The notes beneath the pieces are model-generated. The model had not been told where the DNA came from. It was given only the letters and a program-made list of their open reading frames with translations, and did not search any database. A DNA stretch of 64,000 nt from Parabacteroides gordonii MS-1 = DSM 23371 (lineage in GTDB: Bacteria > Bacteroidota > Bacteroidia > Bacteroidales > Tannerellaceae): positions 3,174,749-3,238,748 of the forward strand of contig NZ_KQ033919.1 of the NCBI RefSeq assembly GCF_000969825.1, in the 5' to 3' direction. Positions 34,776-42,544 of the stretch are shown here, piece by piece (positions within the stretch are counted from its first letter, which is position 1; every line of letters begins with the position of its first letter). The translations under genes were made by a program, and so were the position numbers.

Positions 34776-35663
34776 CTAAACAATTACCTTCTTTTTTCTG
34801 TAATTCTCCCTGAACTCAGTAGGCGGCATACCTTTTTTCTTTTTAAATATCCGGTTGAAGTTCGACAGGTTGTTAAAGCCACAGGCATATCCTATCTCAG
34901 CCACCGATTGCGACGAGTCGATTAGGGCACGTATGGCAAACCCCAGGCGGATGTCCGTCAGGAAATCCACGAAGCTTTTGGATGTTCGCTGCTTGATATA
35001 CCGGCAAAAGGAGGGTTCGCTCATGTTGATCAGGTCGGCCACGTCCGACAGGCGTACCTGTTGATCGTAATTCTTATTCAGGTAGTCGAGGATCTTGTTG
35101 ATACGCGGGTCTTCTTCGTGTGGTTTTTCCTGGCGGATGAACGAGTGGCTGGCCAGTTCCCGTATGTCTTCCGAAATAGAGAGTTCATGCAGGATCATCA
35201 ACAACTTCATCACCGAGTAAAACCCGTCCGTTTCGCAAGTGATGGTCTTTAGTAAAGGGCGGACTTTGTTGATCGCCTGTGTACCGAATACAACTCCTTT
35301 CTGTGCCCGTTCGAAAAGCACTTTGATGCTTTGGAACTGGCTTCTCTCCAACATTTCTTCCGGTAGCGACGAACGGTGGAACTGAATGGTGATCTCATGT
35401 ATATTTTGTGATTTGCATTCGTGGTTTACCCATGCGTGTTCCAGTTTCGGGTTCGTTACTAAAACCAACTCGTCGTCGCCAATCGTTTCAACGGAATCGC
35501 CTACTATGCGTTGTGCGCCTTTGGCATGTTCAATGAAGTTTAATTCATATTCCGGGTGTACGTGAATGGGGAAATTAAATGTCGATTTCAGACGCTCGAT
35601 AACGATAAAACAATCTTTGGAAGATAGTGGCGATACTTCCTTAAATAATTCGGTTCCAATCAT
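34776..35663 (-). CDS. AraC-family transcriptional regulator with N-terminal cupin domain
   Basis: DNA-binding regulator of 295 aa. The N-terminal part looks like a cupin sensor (FPIHVHPEYELNFIEHAKGAQRIVGDSVE, then DELVLVTNPKLEHAWVNHEC). The C-terminal part is the paired helix-turn-helix: INKILDYLNKNYDQQVRLSDVADLINMSEPSFCRYIKQRTSKSFVDFLTDIR, then IGYACGFNNLSNFNRIFKKKKGMPPTEFREN. The cupin suggests a small-molecule, often sugar, ligand. It is likely to control the EEP/DUF6057/TolB-like unit just downstream, or the neighbouring susC operon. A -7 promoter element lies 22 bp upstream. Confidence 0.94.
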   Translation of the reverse strand: MIGTELFKEVSPLSSKDCFIVIERLKSTFNFPIHVHPEYELNFIEHAKGAQRIVGDSVETIGDDELVLVTNPKLEHAWVNHECKSQNIHEITIQFHRSSLPEEMLERSQFQSIKVLFERAQKGVVFGTQAINKVRPLLKTITCETDGFYSVMKLLMILHELSISEDIRELASHSFIRQEKPHEEDPRINKILDYLNKNYDQQVRLSDVADLINMSEPSFCRYIKQRTSKSFVDFLTDIRLGFAIRALIDSSQSVAEIGYACGFNNLSNFNRIFKKKKGMPPTEFRENYRKKKVIV

Positions 35664-35684
35664 ATATTATAGTATTTCTATATG

Positions 35685-35692
35685 CAAATATA
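35685..35692 (-). promoter_or_regulatory. -7 promoter element of the AraC-type regulator gene
   Basis: CAAATATA reads TATATTTG on the minus strand, a perfect TAnnTTTG element 22 bp before the start codon, giving a very short leader. Confidence 0.6.
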
Positions 35693-35806
35693 AGTAATTA
35701 TTCCAGCCCTTTTTTTATCTCTGATGAATTAACAATCTCACCGGCAGAGGCAGGAAGCCTTTCTTTCTACCCGTACGACGCTGCTCAGGCCGACTATCAA
35801 AATGAC

Positions 35807-35868
35807 ACTAGTATAGCGACTAATCGCGATTAATATAGCCACTAATTTGAATTAGTATTGCGACTAAT
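35807..35868. repeat. Phased palindrome array 3 (22-bp period, ATTAGT-N6-ACTAAT units)
   Basis: Three 18-bp units start at 35807, 35829 and 35851, each of the form A(C/T)TA(G/A)TATNGCNACTAAT, i.e. ATTAGT and ACTAAT inverted around 6 bp, with 4-bp spacers. The same array, with the same unit order, recurs at 62824-62885. It lies in the 302-bp divergent gap between the AraC-type and SDR genes, about 64 bp upstream of the SDR -7 element. Confidence 0.88.
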
Positions 35869-35931
35869 ATATTTTAACATATCATTCCGGCAAGAAAAAA
35901 GTATTTCTTGGAACAAACTGTCATCTTTTCT

Positions 35932-35939
35932 TATCTTTG
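35932..35939 (+). promoter_or_regulatory. -7 promoter element of the SDR gene
   Basis: TATCTTTG matches TAnnTTTG exactly and lies 26 bp before the ATG at 35966. This position supports that ATG over the in-frame upstream codon at 35858. Confidence 0.65.
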
Positions 35940-35965
35940 CAAATTACAATCTAACACAAAGCATC

Positions 35966-36709
35966 ATGGATGGTAAGAGAGTTTTTGTGACCGGTGGTGC
36001 CAGGGGCATAGGGGAGGCTATTGTATCTGCATTTTGTAAAATGGGAGCCCGGGTGGCTTTTTGTGATACCGACGAAAAAGCGGCGGCTCGCTTATGTGAC
36101 CTTATGCCGTCATACGTGCAGTTTTTTAAGGCTGATGCAAGTGACGAAAAAGCTCTTCAGGAAGTTATGAACAGACTTATCAACATGTGGGGTGATGTGG
36201 ATGTGATTGTTAACAACGTGGGTATCAGTGAATTTTCTCCATTGGTGGAGACGAGTATTGAACAGTTCGATAAGATACTGTCAACAAACCTGCGGCCGGT
36301 GTTTATAACTTCACGCGCACTGGCTATTCACCGGAATAATGAAGAGGGGAAGAAGCGTTACGGGCGGATCATAAACATTGCTTCCACCCGTTACCTGCAG
36401 AGTGAACCGGGTTCGGAGGGGTATGCTGCATCCAAAGGCGGAATAGTTGCTTTGACGCATGCACTGGCTCTCTCTTTCAGCGACTATAATATCACGGTAA
36501 ACTGTATCAGTCCCGGGTGGATACAAAACGAGGAATATCATTTATTGAAACGAGCCGACCACAAGCAACATCCTTCCGGCCGGGTAGGTCGTCCTTCGGA
36601 TATAGCAAGTACCTGTCTTTTCTTGGCCGCTCCTGAAAATGATTTCATTAACGGACAGAATATCACAGTCGACGGAGGTATGACAAAGAAGATGATCTAC
36701 GAAGAATAA
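35966..36709 (+). CDS. Short-chain dehydrogenase/reductase (SDR) family oxidoreductase
   Basis: Classical NAD(P)-dependent SDR of 247 aa. The cofactor-binding glycine motif is TGGARGIG at residues 9-16, then NNVG at 83-86. The catalytic residues are Ser140, Tyr153 and Lys157 (YAASKGG). The substrate loop and C-terminal part (VNCISPGWIQ, GRVGRPSDIASTCLFLAAPENDFINGQNITVDGGM) are standard. Start at 35966 chosen because the glycine motif then begins at the usual residue 9 and a promoter lies just upstream. Asp34 after the second strand (AFCDTD) suggests preference for NAD over NADP. The substrate is unknown; family members often act on sugars, polyols or fatty acyl chains. Confidence 0.93.
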   Translation: MDGKRVFVTGGARGIGEAIVSAFCKMGARVAFCDTDEKAAARLCDLMPSYVQFFKADASDEKALQEVMNRLINMWGDVDVIVNNVGISEFSPLVETSIEQFDKILSTNLRPVFITSRALAIHRNNEEGKKRYGRIINIASTRYLQSEPGSEGYAASKGGIVALTHALALSFSDYNITVNCISPGWIQNEEYHLLKRADHKQHPSGRVGRPSDIASTCLFLAAPENDFINGQNITVDGGMTKKMIYEE

Positions 36710-36710
36710 A

Positions 36711-37547
36711 TCAATTAAATCCGATTCGTATATTTTTGTTTTTTAATGCAGGGTAGACGAGGAACTGGGGATCCATCCGCCTGCTCCAAGGATTGTATTC
36801 GAAGTTTACACCGACACCGATGCCGAAATCCTCTTTCACTTTGAATTCGAAGGCGCCACCTACGCTCGTGTGATTATAAAACGGGTTCAGCAGCATTTGC
36901 GGATTGCTCCGCTCCCTTTTCTCGTAAAAGGTGTATTGTCCCCAGCCTCTGAGAGTCAGCCAATCGGTTGCCTCATAACTGGCAGTTGCATTGAATCCAC
37001 CCATAAAGTCGGGGCTGGGATTGAACGGTGTAAAGTATCGTCCGGCAAAGGCGCCCCCCGTCAGTGTCCAACGATCCTGCTGCCATACCAACGATGAACT
37101 GATCCGGGTGATACCGCCTGCGCCGGGCCAGGTATATTGTTCGCCTACTGTCAGCACTCCGGTTTTTTCGTTTATCGGGGTGAATTCAAATTCCTGGAAA
37201 TCGAATGCCATCGGTGATACGCGGCGTATCATCGGAGCAAATACATTAAAGAAAGGACGGTAAGCAAGAGATAATACCTGCATATCCATCGGACGTTCGT
37301 CTACCTGGGGAGGGAAGTCGGGAGTGAACTCCCTGAGTTTTTTCTCAAGATCTGTCCTGATGGACGGTGTATATGTCTTGTATGAAAATTCCGGAATCTT
37401 AAAGTCAAATTCTTTGAACTTGGGTACGGCTGTAACCTTCCCTTCACGGTTAAGAACAAAGTCCATAGTGGACTGAGCATGACCACAAAAAACACATGCT
37501 ACCAGTGCTATAATTATAAAATATCCCCGCTTCATACACAACATCAT
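36711..37547 (-). CDS. Exported outer-membrane protein of unknown function
   Basis: No family recognised. There is a signal peptide (MKRGYFIIIALVACVFCGHAQ); the true start could be the ATG at 37535 rather than 37547. After a periplasmic-looking N-terminal part (residues about 25-110, Pro- and Phe-rich), the sequence has alternating strands rich in aromatic and Gly residues (GGITRISSSLVWQQDRWTLTGGAFAGRYF, ATASYEATDWLTLRGWGQYTFY, SVGGAFEFKVKEDFGIGVGVNFEYN). These suggest a small beta-barrel. It converges on the SDR gene, only 1 bp away, so the two genes end back to back without a terminator between them. Confidence 0.7.
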   Translation of the reverse strand: MMLCMKRGYFIIIALVACVFCGHAQSTMDFVLNREGKVTAVPKFKEFDFKIPEFSYKTYTPSIRTDLEKKLREFTPDFPPQVDERPMDMQVLSLAYRPFFNVFAPMIRRVSPMAFDFQEFEFTPINEKTGVLTVGEQYTWPGAGGITRISSSLVWQQDRWTLTGGAFAGRYFTPFNPSPDFMGGFNATASYEATDWLTLRGWGQYTFYEKRERSNPQMLLNPFYNHTSVGGAFEFKVKEDFGIGVGVNFEYNPWSRRMDPQFLVYPALKNKNIRIGFN

Positions 37548-37698
37548 TTTATTGTCGCTAAGATAGACTATTTACTTTAAAATAAGGTATTTATTCTATT
37601 GGTTTTTCTCTAAAAAATATTTATTTTGTATTTTCTTCATTGTTGTTGCAACTTTCGAAGGGGTGTTTTCATCATACAAATAGAGAGTAATATTACCT

Positions 37699-38247
37699 AT
37701 GGACGAACAGCTGTTAATTGCCGGATGCAAGCGTGGGGAGTCGTGGGCTCGTAAGGAAGTGTACGAGCTGTATGCCCCTGCCATGATGAGCGTATGTATG
37801 CGGTACGTAAATAACAGGGAAACGGCCCGCGACTTGTTGCAAGACGGATTTATCAAGATATTCACCAAGATCGGTAGTTATACCGGTACCGGGGCTTTTC
37901 CCGGATGGGTGAGGAGGGTGTTTGTTACGACTGCCCTCGAATATCTCAGGAAAAACGATGCAATCCGGTTGAGCGTTAATTTTGACGAGTGCGGGGAATT
38001 TCCGGATGAGGTGGATGTATCGGTACTTGACCGTTTATCCGCCGACGACCTGCATGCCTGTATTGCTCGTCTGCCGAATGGTTACAGAACGGTGTTTAAC
38101 CTCTATGCCATAGAGGGTTACTCTCATAGTGAGATAGCGGAGATGTTGCATATCAGCGAAGTAACTTCGCGGACGCAGTTTATCCGTGCCAGGAAAGTGT
38201 TACAGAAAAGTGTTCAATCATTAATTATGCATGAAAATGCGCAGTGA
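37699..38247 (+). CDS. ECF-type RNA polymerase sigma factor
   Basis: ECF sigma factor of 182 aa. Region 2 is LYAPAMMSVCMRYVNNRETARDLLQDGFIKIFTKIGSYTGTGAFPGWVRRVFVTTALEYLRK. Region 4 is ARLPNGYRTVFNLYAIEGYSHSEIAEMLHISEVTSRTQFIRARKVLQK. It has no FecR gene beside it. Instead its last 17 bp overlap a gene whose product has a short cytoplasmic part, one membrane helix and a barrel, which is probably its anti-sigma factor. It heads a three-gene unit with that gene and an LVIVD lipoprotein. Confidence 0.92.
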   Translation: MDEQLLIAGCKRGESWARKEVYELYAPAMMSVCMRYVNNRETARDLLQDGFIKIFTKIGSYTGTGAFPGWVRRVFVTTALEYLRKNDAIRLSVNFDECGEFPDEVDVSVLDRLSADDLHACIARLPNGYRTVFNLYAIEGYSHSEIAEMLHISEVTSRTQFIRARKVLQKSVQSLIMHENAQ

Positions 38248-39499
38248 TACAGATCATAGAGAACAGTTGGATGATTTCAGCGAATTCATGAAGTGGAAAC
38301 TGGAGGATCACCGGTTGCCAGTTGATGATCTTTGCTGGGAGGAGATCGAGCCTCGTATGAAGTCCCGTCAGCGGAATTTCGTATGGTGGATCGGTAGTTC
38401 TGTGGCTGCTGCCGTGGCTGTAATACTTTTGCTTCTCCCTTTTCAGATGGAGGAGAAACTGAGCGACAAGATAAATGAACAGGAAGTTTCTTCATTCACA
38501 GAAGAAATAACTCCTGCTGTTCCTGAAGTATCTCCGGAAGAAGTGATTCCTCCTGTTGACAAAGCGGTCGGAACGAAGAAACTGGTTGCCGTTGCATCTG
38601 TAAAACAACCTGTTGTAAATATTACTGAACAACCGGAAGAAGAGGTTACAGCCTTGCAACCGGAAGTGGTACCGGATACGGATGATACAGTTAATAAGCC
38701 TGCTACGGACACTAAAAAAGAGGAGAAAAAGAAGCCGGGGAAGCAAATGGATTTGAACCACTATGAATCGAAAAAATACAGGTTTGTTTCTCCGGAAAGA
38801 AAGAAGGAAAAAAAGGACTGGTCGGTAAATGCCTCGTTTGGGACAGGGGGAGATGTTTCTCTTAATTTATTGGGGAGTAGTGATGATGCTATCTATGGCG
38901 ACATGAATAATAGTATCGGACCCGGAATACCTCTTCCTCCGCCGGAAGTCGAGCCTCCTTTTACTAATAACGGCATGATCCCGGCTGAAGAGTATGGCGA
39001 TATCGATTGTTCGTTGCCGCTATCTTTCGGGGTGACTGTCCGGAAAGATCTCAGTCGATATATCGGGGTGGAAACAGGGCTGGTGTATACTTATCTGGCA
39101 TCGCGCATGACCAGAGGCGGCAAGACTTCTTACAACTCCCGGTTGAATCTTCATTATTTGGGTGTACCGGTCAATCTGGTTGTTAAACTATGGAGTAATC
39201 CGAAATGGAATATATATATGTCAGGCGGTGTGATGCTTGAAAAAGGCCTGAGGTCGAAACAAACACAGGAAGAATTTTCTCTTAGCGGAGTAGAGACCTT
39301 GGTCGAGAAAAAAGGTATTTCCGGTGTCCAGTGGTCGCTGAACGGATCAGCGGGTGTTTCCTATCGTCTTCACCGGGATTGGAGCATCTATCTGGAACCT
39401 CGTATCTCTTACTATTTCGATAATGACCAACCGGTAAGTATCCGCACTGAAAACTCGGTAATCATTGGACTGGGAGCAGGTTTCCGGTTCGAATTCTGA
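38231..39499 (+). CDS. Anti-sigma-like inner-membrane domain fused to an outer-membrane beta-barrel
   Basis: Unusual two-membrane protein of 422 aa. Residues 1-48 are charged and cytoplasmic-looking (FSEFMKWKLEDHRLPVDDLCWEEIEPRM), as in small anti-sigma domains. A single membrane helix lies at about 51-70. A long Pro/Glu/Val-rich periplasmic linker (about 75-170) follows, then a C-terminal barrel of the PorT/OmpX type (about 195-422: WSVNASFGTGGDVSLNLLG, LPLSFGVTVRKDLSRYIGVETGLVYTYL, ending IGLGAGFRFEF). It overlaps the ECF sigma gene by 17 bp, consistent with coupled translation of a sigma/anti-sigma pair. The anti-sigma role is inference. Confidence 0.78.
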   Translation: MKMRSDTDHREQLDDFSEFMKWKLEDHRLPVDDLCWEEIEPRMKSRQRNFVWWIGSSVAAAVAVILLLLPFQMEEKLSDKINEQEVSSFTEEITPAVPEVSPEEVIPPVDKAVGTKKLVAVASVKQPVVNITEQPEEEVTALQPEVVPDTDDTVNKPATDTKKEEKKKPGKQMDLNHYESKKYRFVSPERKKEKKDWSVNASFGTGGDVSLNLLGSSDDAIYGDMNNSIGPGIPLPPPEVEPPFTNNGMIPAEEYGDIDCSLPLSFGVTVRKDLSRYIGVETGLVYTYLASRMTRGGKTSYNSRLNLHYLGVPVNLVVKLWSNPKWNIYMSGGVMLEKGLRSKQTQEEFSLSGVETLVEKKGISGVQWSLNGSAGVSYRLHRDWSIYLEPRISYYFDNDQPVSIRTENSVIIGLGAGFRFEF

Positions 39500-39538
39500 T
39501 AAGATATTATAATTATTAATCCTCTAAATTTGTTTAAG

Positions 39539-40804
39539 ATGAAAAAACTAATGAGTTTGTTTTGTGTGTCGTTGATCTGCCTCCTTTGTGGGTGTAACGA
39601 TGATATGAAAGTAAAGGAAACAATCACTTATACGGTCAATAAACCCGTATTAATGTCTGCCGACGTGTTCCGTTCTTCGGTGAAAGTGACTACCCAGCCG
39701 GAAGAGATAACCCAAAAAGGGAAGATCTGTTTTTATGAAGGATATTTATATATCTCGGAACCGGGTAAAGGTATTCATATTATCGATAACCGTAATCCGG
39801 CTTCTCCTGCTTCGGTTGGTTTTATCGAGTTGATAGGTAATGCCGATGTGGCTATCCGTAATAATATATTGTATGCCGATTCATATATCGACTTGGTTGG
39901 TTTTGATATCAGTAATCCTGCTTTACCGGTGTTAAAGAGCCGTTTGGAGAATGTGTTTCCGCAGAGTTATCCTCCAATTGAAGAAGGTTATATAGATTCT
40001 GAACTGTGTAATTTGGCTGCAACGAATGGGAATATTGTTGTGGGTTGGACCCAGGAAGAGGAAACCCATACATATGAATATTATAAAAATGAGCAGGTGT
40101 ATAATGATGCTATGACAAATTCTTCGGGTGGTAGTTCCGGCGGTTCGACAGGCGTAAACGGTTCGATGTCGCGTTTTGGTTTGTATAAAGATTATCTGTA
40201 TGTCGTGTTGAATGATTATATGAGTATCTTTAATCTGGCGGGCGATAAACCGGAAAAAGCGGTTGAAAATATGTATATCGGAGGAAGTGTGGAAACTATT
40301 TTCAGTTATAAGGATTGCATGTTTATGGGAACTCCTACCGGTATGATAATCTATTCGGTCGCTAATCCGTTGAAACCCGAATATCAGTCGATGATGTGGC
40401 ATGTATATGGTTGCGACCCGGTAGTTGTAGAGAATGACATCGCTTATGTAACAGTTCATTCAGGCAATAATTGCGGACAGAATTTCAACGAACTGATCAT
40501 CCTGAATGTCAAAGATGTGAAAAATCCTCAGCCAATCGTTTCCTATACTATGACTAAACCGAAAGGCCTGGGTATCGATAACGGAACGCTTTTCCTCTGT
40601 GACGATGGTCTGAAAATCTATAATGCCGAAGATCCGCAAACTCTGATGGCTAACCGTTTGGCTCATTATTCAGGAATGGAAGGCTATGATGTCATTCCGC
40701 ACGACAATGTCTTGATGATGATTGCCGACGATGGCATCTATCAATACGATTATTCCAATCTGAAGGAGATCAAGCAGCTGAGTAAACTGGCGGTGAAGAA
40801 ATAA
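39539..40804 (+). CDS. LVIVD-repeat beta-propeller lipoprotein
   Basis: Exported lipoprotein, lipobox LLCGC with the modified Cys near residue 19, starting at the ATG at 39539. It has repeated strands of the LVIVD type: GYLYISEPGKGIHIIDNRNPASPASVGFIEL, NILYADSYIDLVGFDISNPALPVLKSRL, and FNELIILNVKDVKNPQPIVSYTM, with a Ser/Gly-rich loop (SSGGSSGGSTG). This suggests a beta-propeller. The function is unknown. It follows the sigma/anti-sigma-barrel pair by 39 bp and shares its direction, so it is probably the third gene of that unit. Confidence 0.82.
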   Translation: MKKLMSLFCVSLICLLCGCNDDMKVKETITYTVNKPVLMSADVFRSSVKVTTQPEEITQKGKICFYEGYLYISEPGKGIHIIDNRNPASPASVGFIELIGNADVAIRNNILYADSYIDLVGFDISNPALPVLKSRLENVFPQSYPPIEEGYIDSELCNLAATNGNIVVGWTQEEETHTYEYYKNEQVYNDAMTNSSGGSSGGSTGVNGSMSRFGLYKDYLYVVLNDYMSIFNLAGDKPEKAVENMYIGGSVETIFSYKDCMFMGTPTGMIIYSVANPLKPEYQSMMWHVYGCDPVVVENDIAYVTVHSGNNCGQNFNELIILNVKDVKNPQPIVSYTMTKPKGLGIDNGTLFLCDDGLKIYNAEDPQTLMANRLAHYSGMEGYDVIPHDNVLMMIADDGIYQYDYSNLKEIKQLSKLAVKK

Positions 40805-40825
40805 GTTTCGTTTTTATATAAAGAA

Positions 40826-40865
40826 AAAGAGGAAATCCAAGCCGGATTTCCTCTTTAGTTTTTAC
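40826..40865. terminator. Bidirectional terminator between the LVIVD and susD genes
   Basis: AAAGAGGAAATCC and GGATTTCCTCTTT form a perfect 13-bp stem with a 5-nt loop (AAGCC). T-rich sequence follows on the plus strand and A-rich sequence precedes it, so it can serve both convergent genes. It fills the 57-bp gap between them. Confidence 0.85.
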
Positions 40866-42520
40866 CAACCGGTCGGTTGGCTGATATTCGGATTCGATGT
40901 TACTTCTGTCTGAGGAAGTGGCCATGAATCGTATTTCGGGAATGTACAATTACGGTTTTCGATCGTAACGAATGCGTTATCATTCGGGTTCCATGCACCC
41001 TGGATCGGACCGGTCATCACTTGCGAACCTATTCCCCAACGGCGGATATCGTCATAGCGTTTCCCTTCGAAGCAAAGCTCTACACGTCGTTCACGGCGGT
41101 ATAATTCGCGTACTTTTTCTTGCGTATTATAGACATTCTTGTCCATATTCGGCATACCGGCACGATGACGGATCATATTGATGTATTTCTCAACATCCGG
41201 ATTTTGCCAGTCACCGGATTCAACCAGACATTCTACATAATCGAGCAGTACTTCCGCATAACGATAAAGCGGATAATCGAGACTACCGTTTCCTGTGGCA
41301 CGATCCTGCTCATCGATGAACTTCTTCATCATATATCCGGAGCGGACTGCGCCATTTTTTCCGACATAGTCGCTACCACTCTCATTGAATGGCTCGTAGG
41401 TGTAATTGGAAATGGTGGTGTTATCTCCCGGTAAGAAAACTGTTGCGTATAAACGTGGATCTCTTGGCTTATACAACGGGTTCTTTTCGTAGTTGCTTTT
41501 TTCTTCGGCGGATAAAGATTGAATGGTTTTACCATCTATGGTTTCATAACAATCGACGAAAGATTTTAGAATAGCAGATACCCCTTGTCCTCCTAACGGT
41601 GTCCCCATGTTACGGAACCAGATGTTATCCAGTCCATTCGATTTGAACATGATCCGCTCTTTATTCTGTTCACCTACATAGCGGAACAGGTCACGATAGT
41701 TTTTGCCCGGATCATCATCCGTTGCGGTAGAATAGTATAATTCAAACTTGCCTGAATCCATAAGCTTTTTAGCGGCATCTTTGGCCAGGTCATACTTTTT
41801 GAATTGCAGGTTTACATCCATTTTCAGGGCCAGGGCTGAAGAAATCGACATACGGTCGCGGCGTCCTTCATCCCATAGGAATTCAAGGTCGTTGGAATTG
41901 ATTACCATGTCCAGTTCCTTATTGATGAAGTCCAGACATTCTTCAACGGTATTACGGGGCTTATAGATCTCGGTCGGAGTCAGTTCGGTGTCGACAATAG
42001 GTATACCATCGTTACGCCCGTACCAACACAGCAGACGTATGTGATACCAAGCTCTCCAAACCCTTACTTCAGCTTTCATACGTGATCTCTCTTTTTCGTC
42101 TGCAAAATAAGCATTATCTACAAACTTGAGGAAACGGTTACATCTGCGGATGCGAACGTAGTAGTTTTTCCAACTGTCCAAAGTCGCTTCCCAGCTGGAT
42201 GGCCTGTTGTTGTCGGTGGGGGGAACGAGTGAACCGTTTCCCATACTTACAATGCGTTGTTCAAAGTTCGATTGAAAATACATATTGTCGGTGGCCCCTT
42301 CGAGGAATACTAACCCCAGTTCTTCACCTCCGTATGCACCTTTTACCCATAATTTGCATTGTCCTAATGCATTTTCGCATTCATTCATTGTTTTCCAAAA
42401 GTCTTCGTCGGTGACTCCTGTCGGATGGTCTTTCGTCAGGAAGTCGGAACAACTGCTACATATAAATAACATACATACAAGCAGGAATGCCTTTGGGTTT
42501 ATTTGATTATACAGTTTCAT
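40862..42520 (-). CDS. SusD/RagB-family lipoprotein
   Basis: Lid lipoprotein for the SusC-type receptor encoded 24 bp upstream. The lipobox ends at Cys24 (FICSSC), followed by SDFLTKDHPTGVTDEDFWKT. Helical blocks include MKAEVRVWRAWYHIRLLCWYGRNDGIPI and RMSISSALALKMDVNLQFKKYDLAKDAAKKL. The C-terminal half has YPLYRYAEVLLDYVECLVESGD, YINMIRHRAGMP and ELYRRERRVELCFEGKRYDDIRRW, ending FPKYDSWPLPQTEVTSNPNISQ. Length 552 aa. It is the last gene of a sigma-fecR-susC-susD unit, and a bidirectional terminator follows. Confidence 0.95.
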   Translation of the reverse strand: MKLYNQINPKAFLLVCMLFICSSCSDFLTKDHPTGVTDEDFWKTMNECENALGQCKLWVKGAYGGEELGLVFLEGATDNMYFQSNFEQRIVSMGNGSLVPPTDNNRPSSWEATLDSWKNYYVRIRRCNRFLKFVDNAYFADEKERSRMKAEVRVWRAWYHIRLLCWYGRNDGIPIVDTELTPTEIYKPRNTVEECLDFINKELDMVINSNDLEFLWDEGRRDRMSISSALALKMDVNLQFKKYDLAKDAAKKLMDSGKFELYYSTATDDDPGKNYRDLFRYVGEQNKERIMFKSNGLDNIWFRNMGTPLGGQGVSAILKSFVDCYETIDGKTIQSLSAEEKSNYEKNPLYKPRDPRLYATVFLPGDNTTISNYTYEPFNESGSDYVGKNGAVRSGYMMKKFIDEQDRATGNGSLDYPLYRYAEVLLDYVECLVESGDWQNPDVEKYINMIRHRAGMPNMDKNVYNTQEKVRELYRRERRVELCFEGKRYDDIRRWGIGSQVMTGPIQGAWNPNDNAFVTIENRNCTFPKYDSWPLPQTEVTSNPNISQPTGW

Positions 42521-42544
42521 ATATTCTGTTTTTAAGGTTTATAA

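Noticed and set aside
36711-37547. Assigning the outer-membrane protein to a named family
   Set aside because: Only a signal peptide and barrel-like strands can be seen; no diagnostic motif.
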